Shown one piece after another: positions 50,796-58,698 of a stretch of DNA of 64,000 nucleotides. The stretch covers positions 28,406 through 92,405 of the forward strand of contig JAZQAG010000002.1 in assembly GCA_045545095.1 (NCBI GenBank), given 5' to 3'. The notes below the pieces were generated by a model, which did no database searches, was not told the DNA's origin, and saw only the letters and a program-made list of their open reading frames with translations. Origin of the DNA: Phocaeicola_A sp045545095. Lineage in GTDB: Bacteria; Bacteroidota; Bacteroidia; Bacteroidales; Bacteroidaceae. The position numbers were made by a program, and so were the translations under genes. Within the stretch, counting starts at the first letter, position 1. The number at the start of each line of letters is the position of its first letter.

Positions 50796-53228
50796 ATGAA
50801 AGAAGACGGTTATAACGATAACTACGCGAGAGAAGAGGAAGAAGGATTTGACTTTCAAGCTATCTTGGCTATATTCCTGATGAATTGGAGGTGGTTTGCT
50901 GCTTCGGTAGTAGCTTGTATCTTGGTGGCATTTGTCTATCTGAAATATACGACACCTGTCTATAAGATAACCACTAAAATAATGATTAAGGATAACAAGA
51001 AAGGTGGTTATACCAGCGAGATGGTGGCATTGGAAGATTTGGGTTTCCTGAATTCTACTGGTGGTATAGATAATGAGATAGAGGTTCTCCGTTCCAAGTC
51101 ATTGGTTAAGGATGCGGTCATGGAAATGAAACTTTATACGACTTACATGGAAAAGGGACGTATAGGTAAGCGAGACCTCTATAAGTCGAGTCCCATTTTA
51201 GTGGATGTGGAGCATGAGCGAGTGGCTGATTTGAAATATGGTTATAATCTTTCTATTGAGATGGATAAGGATAGTGTGCTTCACATCTCGTGTGAAACGT
51301 ATGATGCGGCCTTGGAAGAGAATGTTGAATTGGAAGCGGAGACAAAGACATTGCCTTATCTATTGGAAACTCCCAATGGAAACCTTTTATTTACAAAAAA
51401 TGCATTAGTGCCTTATACGTTGGATAAGCAACTGTTGGTCAATATCACTCCTCCCTTAAAGGTCGCAAAAAGTTATTTGGCAAGTATGACTATCGAGCCG
51501 ACTTCTAAAACGACTTCTGTTGCTGTCATATCGTTGACCAATACCAGTCCTGCTCGCGGAGAGGATTTCCTGAACAAACTGGTTGAAATCTATAATGAAG
51601 ATGCCAATGAGGACAAGAATCAAGTGGCTAGAAAAACCGAAGCTTTCATTGCAGAACGAATTTTGCTCGTAAGTCGTGATTTGGATGCTACAGAGACAGA
51701 TTTACAGAACTTCAAGATTAAATCGGGACTTGTAGATCTTCCGGCATCTGCCGAACAGGCTCTGAAAGAGAACTCGGATTATGAAAAGAAGTTGGTGGAT
51801 ATAAATACCCAGATCCGATTGGTGGAGATGCTTTCTGAACATGTATTCAATCCCAATAATAAGTTTGAGGTATTGCCTGCCAATATAGGATTGACAGACC
51901 CTTCTTTGACTCAAGCCATCAATGCCTATAACCAACAGGCGCTTGAGCGTTCCCGTCTCATGCGTACAGCTTCGGAAATCAATCCGGCAGTTGTTCATGT
52001 CACGGCACTTGTCGAGGGACTATTGGACAATGTAAAAACAGCTGTTACTAACCTCCAAAAGGGATTGATTATCTCCAAACGTGATATAGAACGTGAAGCG
52101 AACCGTTTCAGTAGCCGTATCAGCAGTGCGCCTACACAGGAACGCCAGATACTTGGTATCCAACGTCAACAGGAAATCCAATCTGGATTGTATCTGATGC
52201 TTCTTCAGAAGCGTGAGGAGAATTCCATTGCTCTTGCTGCTACGGCTGACAATGCCAAAATTATTGATGATGCCTTGGCTGAAGATATACCAGTCTCTCC
52301 CAAACGTTCTATGGTCCTGTTGATTGCTCTGGTGGTGGGTATCGGACTTCCTTTTGGAATTATTTACTTGATTAATCTGCTGAATTACAAGATTGGCAGT
52401 CGCTTCGATGTTGAGAAACTGACTAAGATTAACATTCTTGGTGAAGTACCCCGTGCCAAGAAACTTGAAAAGGGGGAACGGGCCTTGGTTGTCCGTCAGG
52501 ATAGCAATGATTTGATGGCTGAAACTTTCCGAGCCATCCGTACGAATCTGAACTTCATTCTGACAGAACCTAATAAGAAAGTTATTTTATTGACCTCTAC
52601 CACCTCGGGAGAGGGTAAGACATTCATATCATCCAATTTGGCCATGTCGTTGGCTCTATTGGGAAAGAAGGTCGTCCTTTGTGGGCTTGATATCCGTAAA
52701 CCGCGATTGGTGGACTTGTTCAAATTGACCGACAAGACGCGTGGTATTACTACATTCCTTGCCGGAGATGTTAATGATAAGAATTTGCTCTTCAGCCAGA
52801 TTATGAATTCTGGTGTTAGCGAGAATTTGGATCTCTTGCCTGCAGGTATTGTGCCTCCCAATCCGGCAGAATTGTTGGCTAAGGAGAACTTGCCTAAGGC
52901 TATTGAATATTTATGCGAGAGATATGATTATGTATTGTTGGATACTGCACCTGTAGGGCTTGTGGCAGATACTCTTCTTATCGGACGCGTTGCCAGTGCA
53001 AGTATATATGTATGTAGAGCAGACTATACCGCCAAGAATTCGTTTGAATTTATCAATGAATTGAAGGCAACGAAGAAACTTCCTAATATGTCATTGGTAA
53101 TCAATGATGTTGATGTCGAAAAAGGGACTTATTATGGTACTGGGCGCTATGGATACGGCAATCGTTATGGGTATCGTCAGTACGGCTACGGTGTCTATGG
53201 CTTAGAAGAAGATGCTCGCAAGAAATGA
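50796..53228 (+). CDS. Wzc-like bacterial tyrosine kinase and chain-length regulator
   Basis: The 810-residue protein joins a Wzz domain (first helix near residue 33-50), a long coiled GNVR region, a second helix near 505-525 and a cytoplasmic BY-kinase domain. Walker A is STTSGEGKT near 604, Walker A' is LCGLDIRKP, and Walker B is YVLLDTAPVG near 711. The C-terminus carries a tyrosine cluster (YYGTGRYGYGNRYGYRQYGY, residues ~780-800) for autophosphorylation. It drives polymerisation and export through the Wza-like protein. A strong terminator follows. Confidence 0.95.
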   Translation: MKEDGYNDNYAREEEEGFDFQAILAIFLMNWRWFAASVVACILVAFVYLKYTTPVYKITTKIMIKDNKKGGYTSEMVALEDLGFLNSTGGIDNEIEVLRSKSLVKDAVMEMKLYTTYMEKGRIGKRDLYKSSPILVDVEHERVADLKYGYNLSIEMDKDSVLHISCETYDAALEENVELEAETKTLPYLLETPNGNLLFTKNALVPYTLDKQLLVNITPPLKVAKSYLASMTIEPTSKTTSVAVISLTNTSPARGEDFLNKLVEIYNEDANEDKNQVARKTEAFIAERILLVSRDLDATETDLQNFKIKSGLVDLPASAEQALKENSDYEKKLVDINTQIRLVEMLSEHVFNPNNKFEVLPANIGLTDPSLTQAINAYNQQALERSRLMRTASEINPAVVHVTALVEGLLDNVKTAVTNLQKGLIISKRDIEREANRFSSRISSAPTQERQILGIQRQQEIQSGLYLMLLQKREENSIALAATADNAKIIDDALAEDIPVSPKRSMVLLIALVVGIGLPFGIIYLINLLNYKIGSRFDVEKLTKINILGEVPRAKKLEKGERALVVRQDSNDLMAETFRAIRTNLNFILTEPNKKVILLTSTTSGEGKTFISSNLAMSLALLGKKVVLCGLDIRKPRLVDLFKLTDKTRGITTFLAGDVNDKNLLFSQIMNSGVSENLDLLPAGIVPPNPAELLAKENLPKAIEYLCERYDYVLLDTAPVGLVADTLLIGRVASASIYVCRADYTAKNSFEFINELKATKKLPNMSLVINDVDVEKGTYYGTGRYGYGNRYGYRQYGYGVYGLEEDARKK

Positions 53229-53260
53229 GGTGAATAAAAAAGCCTGAATGGCTTCTACAT

Positions 53261-53301
53261 ATTAGGCACGGACTCTATAATCAGTAGAATTCGTGCCTAA
53301 T
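53261..53301 (+). terminator. terminator after the Wzc-like gene
   Basis: ATTAGGCACG pairs with CGTGCCTAAT (53292-53301) around a 21-base loop, followed by a long T-rich tract. The arms share AGGCACGG with two other terminators in the window. Confidence 0.85.
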
Positions 53302-53326
53302 TTATTTATTTTTATTTTAGAGATGC

Positions 53327-53758
53327 CTATCTTAGTTGCCACCATCTCTTTTTCTTGGGTTGTTCGTAATAATCCTCTGTATCAGTCAACTCTTCTCGTA
53401 CGATATCCATATAACTCTTTTTCTCCTTTATCATTCGATAGATAGTTCCCCAGTCGGGTAATCCGCCTAGATTGCGGTCATCAATGAACATATCTACTTT
53501 CAATTTGCGTGAGTAGTTGCTATGTCCGTTCTCTTCCTCGGGGTAATCTTTGTTGACGGCATAAAATTCAACACCTCGTTGGCGGCAATATTCAACGGCC
53601 TCTTCCAACAGTTCGCCTTCGCGCACGCTCCATAGTATCAACCGATGGCGCTCTTTGATTAGCATCTTCAGGGTTTCGATAGCAAAAGGTATTTCAGCTC
53701 CAATCTCAGGGTAACGATGTTCCACGATAGTTCCGTCAAAGTCTATGGCAATAGTCAT
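53327..53758 (-). CDS. small HAD-like hydrolase (BT0820-like)
   Basis: The frame extends to 53941, but the ATG at 53758 (MTIAIDFDGTIVEH) starts the domain and clears the mnmE promoter. DFDGT is the HAD nucleophile motif. LILWSVREG carries motif II, and DMFIDDRNLGG gives the Asp-rich metal-binding end. The 143-residue product lacks a large cap domain. The tail is basic (KKKRWWQLR). Substrate unknown; small phosphate esters are typical for the family. Divergent from mnmE. Confidence 0.85.
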   Translation of the reverse strand: MTIAIDFDGTIVEHRYPEIGAEIPFAIETLKMLIKERHRLILWSVREGELLEEAVEYCRQRGVEFYAVNKDYPEEENGHSNYSRKLKVDMFIDDRNLGGLPDWGTIYRMIKEKKSYMDIVREELTDTEDYYEQPKKKRWWQLR

Positions 53759-53859
53759 ATTCTTGTTCCTGTTTTTATGTTGTTGTATATATTTATGGAC
53801 GGCAAAAATAAATATTTGTGGAAAGATGAGCAAATAAGCTACGATAAAATTATAAAATC

Positions 53860-53889
53860 TTGTACTTTGTTTGGCTATTATGTATCTTT
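53860..53889 (+). promoter_or_regulatory. promoter of mnmE
   Basis: TTG (53860-53862), a 19-base spacer and TATCTTTG followed by CAC (53882-53889) match the Bacteroides consensus. The ATG at 53913 follows 23 bases on, so the upstream in-frame starts at 53871 are excluded. Confidence 0.7.
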
Positions 53890-53912
53890 GCACATCAAAA
53901 AAAGAAAAACAG

Positions 53913-55334
53913 ATGATGCATAACGATACCATTTGTGCCATATCTACCGCTCAAGGCGGAGCCATTGGAGTTATCCGTGTCAGTGGTCCGATAGCTATAG
54001 AGGCAACCTCACGTTTATTTTCACCTATCAGTGGAAAGTCCCTAAAAGAGCGCCGGAATTTTTCCCTGACCTTTGGGAAAATTTTCTCAGACGAGGGAGA
54101 AATTATTGATGAGGTATTGGTCTCCATTTTCCGCGCACCCCATTCCTATACGGGTGAGGATTCTGTGGAGATTTCTTGCCATGGCTCCTCTTACATTCTT
54201 CAGCGCGTACTCCAATTGCTGATAGGGCAGGGGTGTCGTCTTGCTGAGCCGGGAGAATATACCCAGCGTGCTTTCCTTAATGGAAAAATGGACTTGAGTC
54301 AGGCAGAAGCCGTGGCCGATGTGATAACTTCCTCTTCAGCGGCAACCCATCGGTTGGCCATGAATCAGATGCGTGGCGGATTCAGTCGCGAACTCTCCGC
54401 TTTGCGTGACAAACTGCTTCACCTCACCTCATTGATGGAATTGGAACTTGATTTCAGTGACCACGAAGAGCTGGAGTTTGCCGACCGCACTGAACTTTCA
54501 CAGATAGCCGACGAGATAGAGCAAGTAATCAGCCGACTGGCCAATTCCTTCAGTGTAGGTAATGCATTGAAGAATGGAGTACCCGTTGCCATTATTGGTG
54601 AAACGAATGCAGGAAAATCCACTCTCCTCAATGTCTTGCTCAACGAAGAAAAGGCCATTGTCAGCGAGGTTCATGGTACAACGCGCGATGTCATTGAAGA
54701 CACCATTAATCTCCATGGCACCACTTTCCGTTTCATCGATACGGCAGGTATCCGTCAGACAACCGATGTGGTGGAGAGCATCGGTATCGAGCGCACCTTC
54801 CAGAAGATAGACCAAGCAGACATCGTCCTTTGGATGATTGATGCCGATAATTCAGCACTCAGCACTCAGCACTCAGCACTTAAAATTTCGCACTCAGCAC
54901 TCAAAACAGAACTCCTTTCCCGCCTCGAAGGCAAGAACCTGATTATCCTTTTCAACAAGTGTGACAAAGTCTCCCCTGAGCATCTTGCTGAATGGGAAGC
55001 CACCTTTGCCGATGTCAATGCCCCCAAACTCTTTCTCTCCGCCAAGCATCGCCAAGGAGTGGACGAATTGGAAACCCTATTGGTAAAGACCGCAGCCCTT
55101 CCCGAAATCTCCCAAAGCGATGTCATTGTCACCAATGTCCGCCATTATGAGGCTCTCACTTATGCTCTCGATTCAATCCACCGCGTACAGAATGGCCTAC
55201 AGATGAACCTTTCCGGCGACTTTGTCTCGCAAGACCTCCGCGAATGTATCCACCACCTCTCCGACATCGTAGGTGAGGTGTCAAGCGATTCTGTACTTCA
55301 AAACATTTTTAGGCACTTTTGCATCGGAAAGTAA
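53913..55334 (+). CDS. mnmE: tRNA uridine-5-carboxymethylaminomethyl GTPase MnmE
   Basis: MnmE with MnmG modifies U34 of certain tRNAs. The 473-residue protein has the N-terminal folate-binding domain (AQGGAIGVIRVSG), a central helical domain and an inserted G domain: GETNAGKST (G1, ~229), DTAG (G3, ~275) and NKCD (G4, ~347). It ends FCIGK with the conserved catalytic Cys. An odd stretch in the G domain, NSALSTQHSALKISHSALK (~residues 312-331), is encoded by 7-base repeats and explains the extra length over E. coli MnmE. The 3' end is a likely integration site. Confidence 0.95.
   Translation: MMHNDTICAISTAQGGAIGVIRVSGPIAIEATSRLFSPISGKSLKERRNFSLTFGKIFSDEGEIIDEVLVSIFRAPHSYTGEDSVEISCHGSSYILQRVLQLLIGQGCRLAEPGEYTQRAFLNGKMDLSQAEAVADVITSSSAATHRLAMNQMRGGFSRELSALRDKLLHLTSLMELELDFSDHEELEFADRTELSQIADEIEQVISRLANSFSVGNALKNGVPVAIIGETNAGKSTLLNVLLNEEKAIVSEVHGTTRDVIEDTINLHGTTFRFIDTAGIRQTTDVVESIGIERTFQKIDQADIVLWMIDADNSALSTQHSALKISHSALKTELLSRLEGKNLIILFNKCDKVSPEHLAEWEATFADVNAPKLFLSAKHRQGVDELETLLVKTAALPEISQSDVIVTNVRHYEALTYALDSIHRVQNGLQMNLSGDFVSQDLRECIHHLSDIVGEVSSDSVLQNIFRHFCIGK
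54853..54907. repeat. heptanucleotide repeats inside mnmE
   Basis: Four perfect CAGCACT units (54853-54880) are followed by a 9-base interruption and a further 1.5 copies (54890-54901). The unit is not a multiple of three, so loss or gain of one copy would shift the mnmE frame. Confidence 0.85.
55317..55334 (+). other. candidate attachment core at the mnmE 3' end
   Basis: The last 18 bases of mnmE (TTTTGCATCGGAAAGTAA) encode FCIGK-stop, the same position used by SGI1-type islands in trmE. Mobile-element genes begin right after it. The second copy expected at the far end is outside the window, so this is an inference from position. Confidence 0.4.
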
Positions 55335-55602
55335 CCCACGATTAACAACAATTACAATACATTACTATTGATTATAAAGGCGTTGTTTATCAGCGCGTTT
55401 TCTTTTTGCTATATGGCTAATATAGGTCTAATATAGTCGATTTTCAGCTTTTTTTGTACCTCATTTGTACCGCGATGATTTTCAGTGAGTAATCACGTTA
55501 GAAAGGTAGTGGATAAAGTTTAATATGGTTGAATATGGTTTAAGATGGTTCAATCAAAACGAGAGAAATAAAGATAAATGAAGTTCAAAAACAGTAAAGA
55601 AA
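55335..55602. other. element left-end region with helically phased direct repeats
   Basis: No gene is seen in these 268 bases. Three sets of direct repeats stand at about one helical turn: CTAATATAG at 55417 and 55428 (11 bases), TTTGTACC at 55453 and 55464 (11 bases), and AATATGGTT-type 10-base units at 55521, 55531 and 55541. Such sets are usual for integrase arm sites and excisionase sites. Confidence 0.55.
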
Positions 55603-56517
55603 ATGGCAACAAGTAGCATTCGAATCAAGAAGATTTGCCAATGGTGTGGTGCGGAATTTGAAGCCCAGAAGGTTTCAACCAAGTATTGTTCGCATCGTTG
55701 TGCCAATCTGGCCTATAAACAGGCAACAAGAGAAAAACGAGTTAAGCAAGTAGAGGCAGAGACTCATTTTATCAAGTCCGAGAAACCCAAAGAAAATGTC
55801 AAGGACAAAGAATACCTTTCAATAGCACAAGCATCCGTCTTATTAGGTCTGTCGTTACAAGCGGTATATAAGATGATATATGCTGGACATTTGGCGGCTT
55901 ACAAATTAAGCAGCAGGCTTTCTTTCGTAAAAAGAGAAGATATAGACAAGATGCTTAATGCGAATCCTTATGTAAAAAAGAATAGAAGTAAAGGAAAAGA
56001 CATCACCGAGTTCTACACCACCGCTGAGATTAAAGAAAAGTACGGTGTAAAGGAATCGTGGATATTCAAGGTTGCAAAAGAGAATAATATTCCAAAGACT
56101 TTTAGTAGAGGAAAGACCTATTGGAGTAAAAAGCACATTGATGCCTATTTTGCAAAGAAGGCTCCCAATCCCGATATTACAGAGTGGTATAGTGTGGCTG
56201 AGATTCAAGAGAAATTTGGAATGACACTCAGTGCCATCTACAGTTTTGTTTCCAAGAATGTGATTCCAAAGAAAAAAGTGGGCATTACTGTGTGCTATTC
56301 AAAGAAACATTTTGATATAGCCAAAGGAGTTGCCGAGCCTGAGAAACCTCAATACTACACTATACCCGAAGCTATGGAGAAATTCAACCTCACGCGTGAT
56401 CAGCTATATCACTATGTGAAGTATCACAACATTACTCGCATCAAGGTTGGCAAATACACCAAAATAAGTAAACCGGAACTTGACGAGTTTCTTGCACCGC
56501 CACAAATCAAAAAATAA
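55603..56517 (+). CDS. zinc-ribbon protein with four tandem HTH (MerR/excisionase-like) domains
   Basis: The 304-residue protein starts with a zinc ribbon (Cys 12, 15, 29 and 33; CQWCGAEF and YCSHRC). Four HTH units of about 50 residues follow, near 70-118, 136-185, 193-241 and 250-299, each opening with a Y-x-x-A/P-E-like phrase (YLSIAQAS, FYTTAEIK, WYSVAEIQ, YYTIPEAM). Proteins of this design lie near integrase genes in Bacteroides elements and probably act as recombination directionality factors or regulators. It is the first gene after the left end. Confidence 0.8.
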   Translation: MATSSIRIKKICQWCGAEFEAQKVSTKYCSHRCANLAYKQATREKRVKQVEAETHFIKSEKPKENVKDKEYLSIAQASVLLGLSLQAVYKMIYAGHLAAYKLSSRLSFVKREDIDKMLNANPYVKKNRSKGKDITEFYTTAEIKEKYGVKESWIFKVAKENNIPKTFSRGKTYWSKKHIDAYFAKKAPNPDITEWYSVAEIQEKFGMTLSAIYSFVSKNVIPKKKVGITVCYSKKHFDIAKGVAEPEKPQYYTIPEAMEKFNLTRDQLYHYVKYHNITRIKVGKYTKISKPELDEFLAPPQIKK

Positions 56518-56532
56518 TTGTGGTGGGTATAT

Positions 56533-56572
56533 CGGTTATTCTCGGGTGAGTTGTTCCACCATTGAATAACCG
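56533..56572 (+). other. hairpin between the two HTH genes
   Basis: CGGTTATTC pairs with GAATAACCG, with an inner GGTG/CACC. No T-tract follows, so attenuation or mRNA processing is likelier than termination. Confidence 0.5.
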
Positions 56573-56608
56573 CATTCCTTTGCTCACGAATCATTAAAAC
56601 CAATAGTT

Positions 56609-56977
56609 ATGGCAAAGGAAATTATGACATTCGAGCAACTGCCCAAGGCGGTATGTGAGCTCACAAATCAAGTGATGGAACTGCGTGATATGGTTGCAGC
56701 GTTAAAGCCAGCTGCACCAGATGAGAAGCATCGTATTGTGGGCATAGACGAAGCATGCATTATCACCCACAAAGCAAAACCTACAATCTACACCCTCGCA
56801 CGTAAAGGAATAATCCCTGCATATAAAAGGGGCAAGAAACTCTACTTCTATGAAGATGAACTACTGAAATGGATTGAAGAGGGGCGCAAAGTAATTTCCA
56901 CAAAATCCTATGATGAGATGCTCGCCTCTATGCAGAGCACAGTGCGCAATAAGCCGAAGAATGGATTTAGTGTATAA
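56609..56977 (+). CDS. excisionase-family HTH protein
   Basis: The 122-residue protein has an N-terminal coiled segment (QVMELRDMVAALKP) and one HTH_17 domain (GIDEACIITHKAKPTIYTLA, then KGIIPAYKRGKKLYFYEDEL). This is the standard small Xis-like protein of Bacteroides mobile elements, which bends DNA for excision or controls transcription. It lies 91 bases after the four-HTH gene and 15 bases before the replication gene. Confidence 0.85.
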   Translation: MAKEIMTFEQLPKAVCELTNQVMELRDMVAALKPAAPDEKHRIVGIDEACIITHKAKPTIYTLARKGIIPAYKRGKKLYFYEDELLKWIEEGRKVISTKSYDEMLASMQSTVRNKPKNGFSV

Positions 56978-56992
56978 TCAATTATGTGAGTT

Positions 56993-57724
56993 ATGAATAT
57001 ATACGAGTTACTCAATCGGTTCTGGTTGGAGAATGAGTATGATCCATGCTCGGCAACAGAGATTGCACTCTATTTCTTCCTGCTGAACAAAGCAAATACA
57101 AGGCGTTGGAAGATGCCTTTTAGGTGCTCAACGGAGCTAATCCGTATGCAATTGAGTACGACTAGGCAGAATGTGCTTAAAGCTCGCGAAGGACTTCATA
57201 AAAAAGGATTTATCTCATTCACCACAGGCACAAGTAAGGGCAACTATGCCCAATACTCAATAATCGATTGCACCACTCAGTTTACGGTTCAGACAACAGA
57301 TGAATTGACAGATAAGGTTACAGATGCGATTACGGGTGAATTGACGGAACCGTTGACAGGTCGATTGCCTCCACATAATATAAAAGATAAAGAGATATAT
57401 AAATCTCATAACATTAGTATGGATAAATTGGAATCAATGTTATTGGAGGACGGTGAATGGCACACATCAATATTGGCTCGGATGTCAGCGGCAATTACAT
57501 CTGATAAGCTGATAGATTATCTGAAAATATTCTTTGCTTATCAAAAGAAAAAAGGCGTGAAATCGAGAACTATTGAGGATGTGAAGATACATTTTCAAAA
57601 TTGGCTAAGTAAAAAATTAGAAAACGATAAAGGTTATGGAAATAATGAACAAAAACAGTCAGATCCGCGTAGAGGAACTGAAATACAGGCTGCTTCAGCA
57701 GAGGATTACAAACACACGATTTAA
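56993..57724 (+). CDS. DnaD-like/replication-organiser protein
   Basis: The 243-residue protein begins with a winged-helix-like part (ATEIALYFFLLNKANTRRW, then STELIRMQLSTTRQNVLKAR) as in phage replisome organisers. A Thr-rich linker follows, then a C-terminal helical domain (IHFQNWLSK) as in DnaD/DUF7833-type proteins. Its 3' end overlaps the DnaC-like gene by 89 bases, so the two are translated together. I infer that it loads the helicase for replication of the excised element. Confidence 0.7.
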   Translation: MNIYELLNRFWLENEYDPCSATEIALYFFLLNKANTRRWKMPFRCSTELIRMQLSTTRQNVLKAREGLHKKGFISFTTGTSKGNYAQYSIIDCTTQFTVQTTDELTDKVTDAITGELTEPLTGRLPPHNIKDKEIYKSHNISMDKLESMLLEDGEWHTSILARMSAAITSDKLIDYLKIFFAYQKKKGVKSRTIEDVKIHFQNWLSKKLENDKGYGNNEQKQSDPRRGTEIQAASAEDYKHTI

Positions 57725-58307
57725 GTTACCAATGTCATTTGACGATGCCAAAGTTTATTTGTTGGCTGCATATCAAGCAGAAGTTGAACGCCGGCATAAA
57801 GTGTTTGAACGGAATGAACATTTCGACGCACAACTCAATCTGATAGCCAAGTACCTAACTGGCGGAAGTAAGAAGTTCGGACTGATGTTCTGTGGGTTAT
57901 GCGGTAACGGCAAAACCACCTGGGCAAAAGCCTTGCAGTTGCTTGTCTCAGGATTATACCTAAAGAATCCCACTAATAACTTGTACTATGTATTCCCTCT
58001 CTGCAATGCCAAAGATTTAGCAATGCGGAGCAAAGGAAACTACAGCGATTGGAGGAACGTAATGCGTTACCAGCTTATGATTGTTGATGACTTGGGAACA
58101 GAGCCACGCGAAGTGATGGAGTTCGGGAATGTCTATACACCATTGATAGACCTCATTACCACGCGTTACGAGGAACAACTTTACACTATCTTCACCACCA
58201 ATCTCACCTCAGCACAACTCGAAGAGAAATATGGCAAACGCATCGTCGACCGCCTCAATGAAATGGTAGAAAAAGTCGTTTTCGAGAATGAATCCTATAG
58301 AAGGTGA
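57636..58307 (+). CDS. DnaC-like helicase-loader ATPase
   Basis: The 223-residue AAA+ protein has Walker A GLCGNGKTTWAK and Walker B LMIVDDLGTEP, then TIFTTNLTSAQLEEKYG, typical of DnaC/IstB-type loaders. The ATG at 57636 (preceded by AAAGG) or at 57645 may be used. It follows the DnaD-like gene in a +1 frame. It probably partners it in replication initiation. Confidence 0.85.
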   Translation: MEIMNKNSQIRVEELKYRLLQQRITNTRFKLPMSFDDAKVYLLAAYQAEVERRHKVFERNEHFDAQLNLIAKYLTGGSKKFGLMFCGLCGNGKTTWAKALQLLVSGLYLKNPTNNLYYVFPLCNAKDLAMRSKGNYSDWRNVMRYQLMIVDDLGTEPREVMEFGNVYTPLIDLITTRYEEQLYTIFTTNLTSAQLEEKYGKRIVDRLNEMVEKVVFENESYRR

Positions 58308-58393
58308 TGTTTTTCTCTTCCCCTTAGTTAGGGGATAATTATATCACGATAGAAAAGTCGAATAGTAATATTTGCCATCTATAAATTCATAAT

Positions 58394-58423
58394 AAAGAGA
58401 AAAAGTTTCGGCTTTTTCTCTTT
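58394..58423. terminator. terminator between replication and restriction modules
   Basis: The arms AAAGAGAAAAAG and CTTTTTCTCTTT are perfect complements around TTTCGG, with a T-rich tail. It isolates the restriction-modification operon from upstream transcription and may work in both directions. Confidence 0.8.
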
Positions 58424-58441
58424 TTATTTCATAATATTTTA

Positions 58442-58449
58442 TAACTTTG
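58442..58449 (+). promoter_or_regulatory. -7 box of the restriction-modification operon
   Basis: TAACTTTG fits TAnnTTTG and lies 36 bases before the controller ATG at 58486. A T-rich tract occupies the -33 position. No clear controller-box symmetry was found. Confidence 0.5.
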
Positions 58450-58485
58450 TAGTATGATAGTAAATAATAACGAAATGGATAAACC

Positions 58486-58677
58486 ATGAATCGCATAAAA
58501 GAAGTACTTGAGGAACGAGGCATCAAACAAACTTGGCTTGCAGAAAAGTTAGGTAAGAGTTTCTGTATGGTAAACTCATATGTTTGTAATCGTCGTCAAC
58601 CTAGCCTTGAAGTATTATTCGAGATAGCTAAAATATTAAATGTTGATCCGAAGGAGTTAATCGCCAACAGAGAATAA
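58486..58677 (+). CDS. XRE-family controller-like regulator
   Basis: This 63-residue protein is a single Cro/C1-type HTH (KEVLEERGIKQTWLAEKLGK, then RQPSLEVLFEIAKILNVDP). Small proteins of this sort before an R gene act as controller proteins that delay endonuclease expression until the host DNA is methylated. It starts the operon, 21 bases before the endonuclease ATG. Confidence 0.85.
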   Translation: MNRIKEVLEERGIKQTWLAEKLGKSFCMVNSYVCNRRQPSLEVLFEIAKILNVDPKELIANRE

Positions 58678-58698
58678 GTTTTGGAAAGTATATGTAAT

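Noticed and set aside
53759..53941. N-terminal extension of the HAD protein
   Set aside because: It overlaps the divergent mnmE promoter and start; the HAD domain begins at the ATG at 53758.
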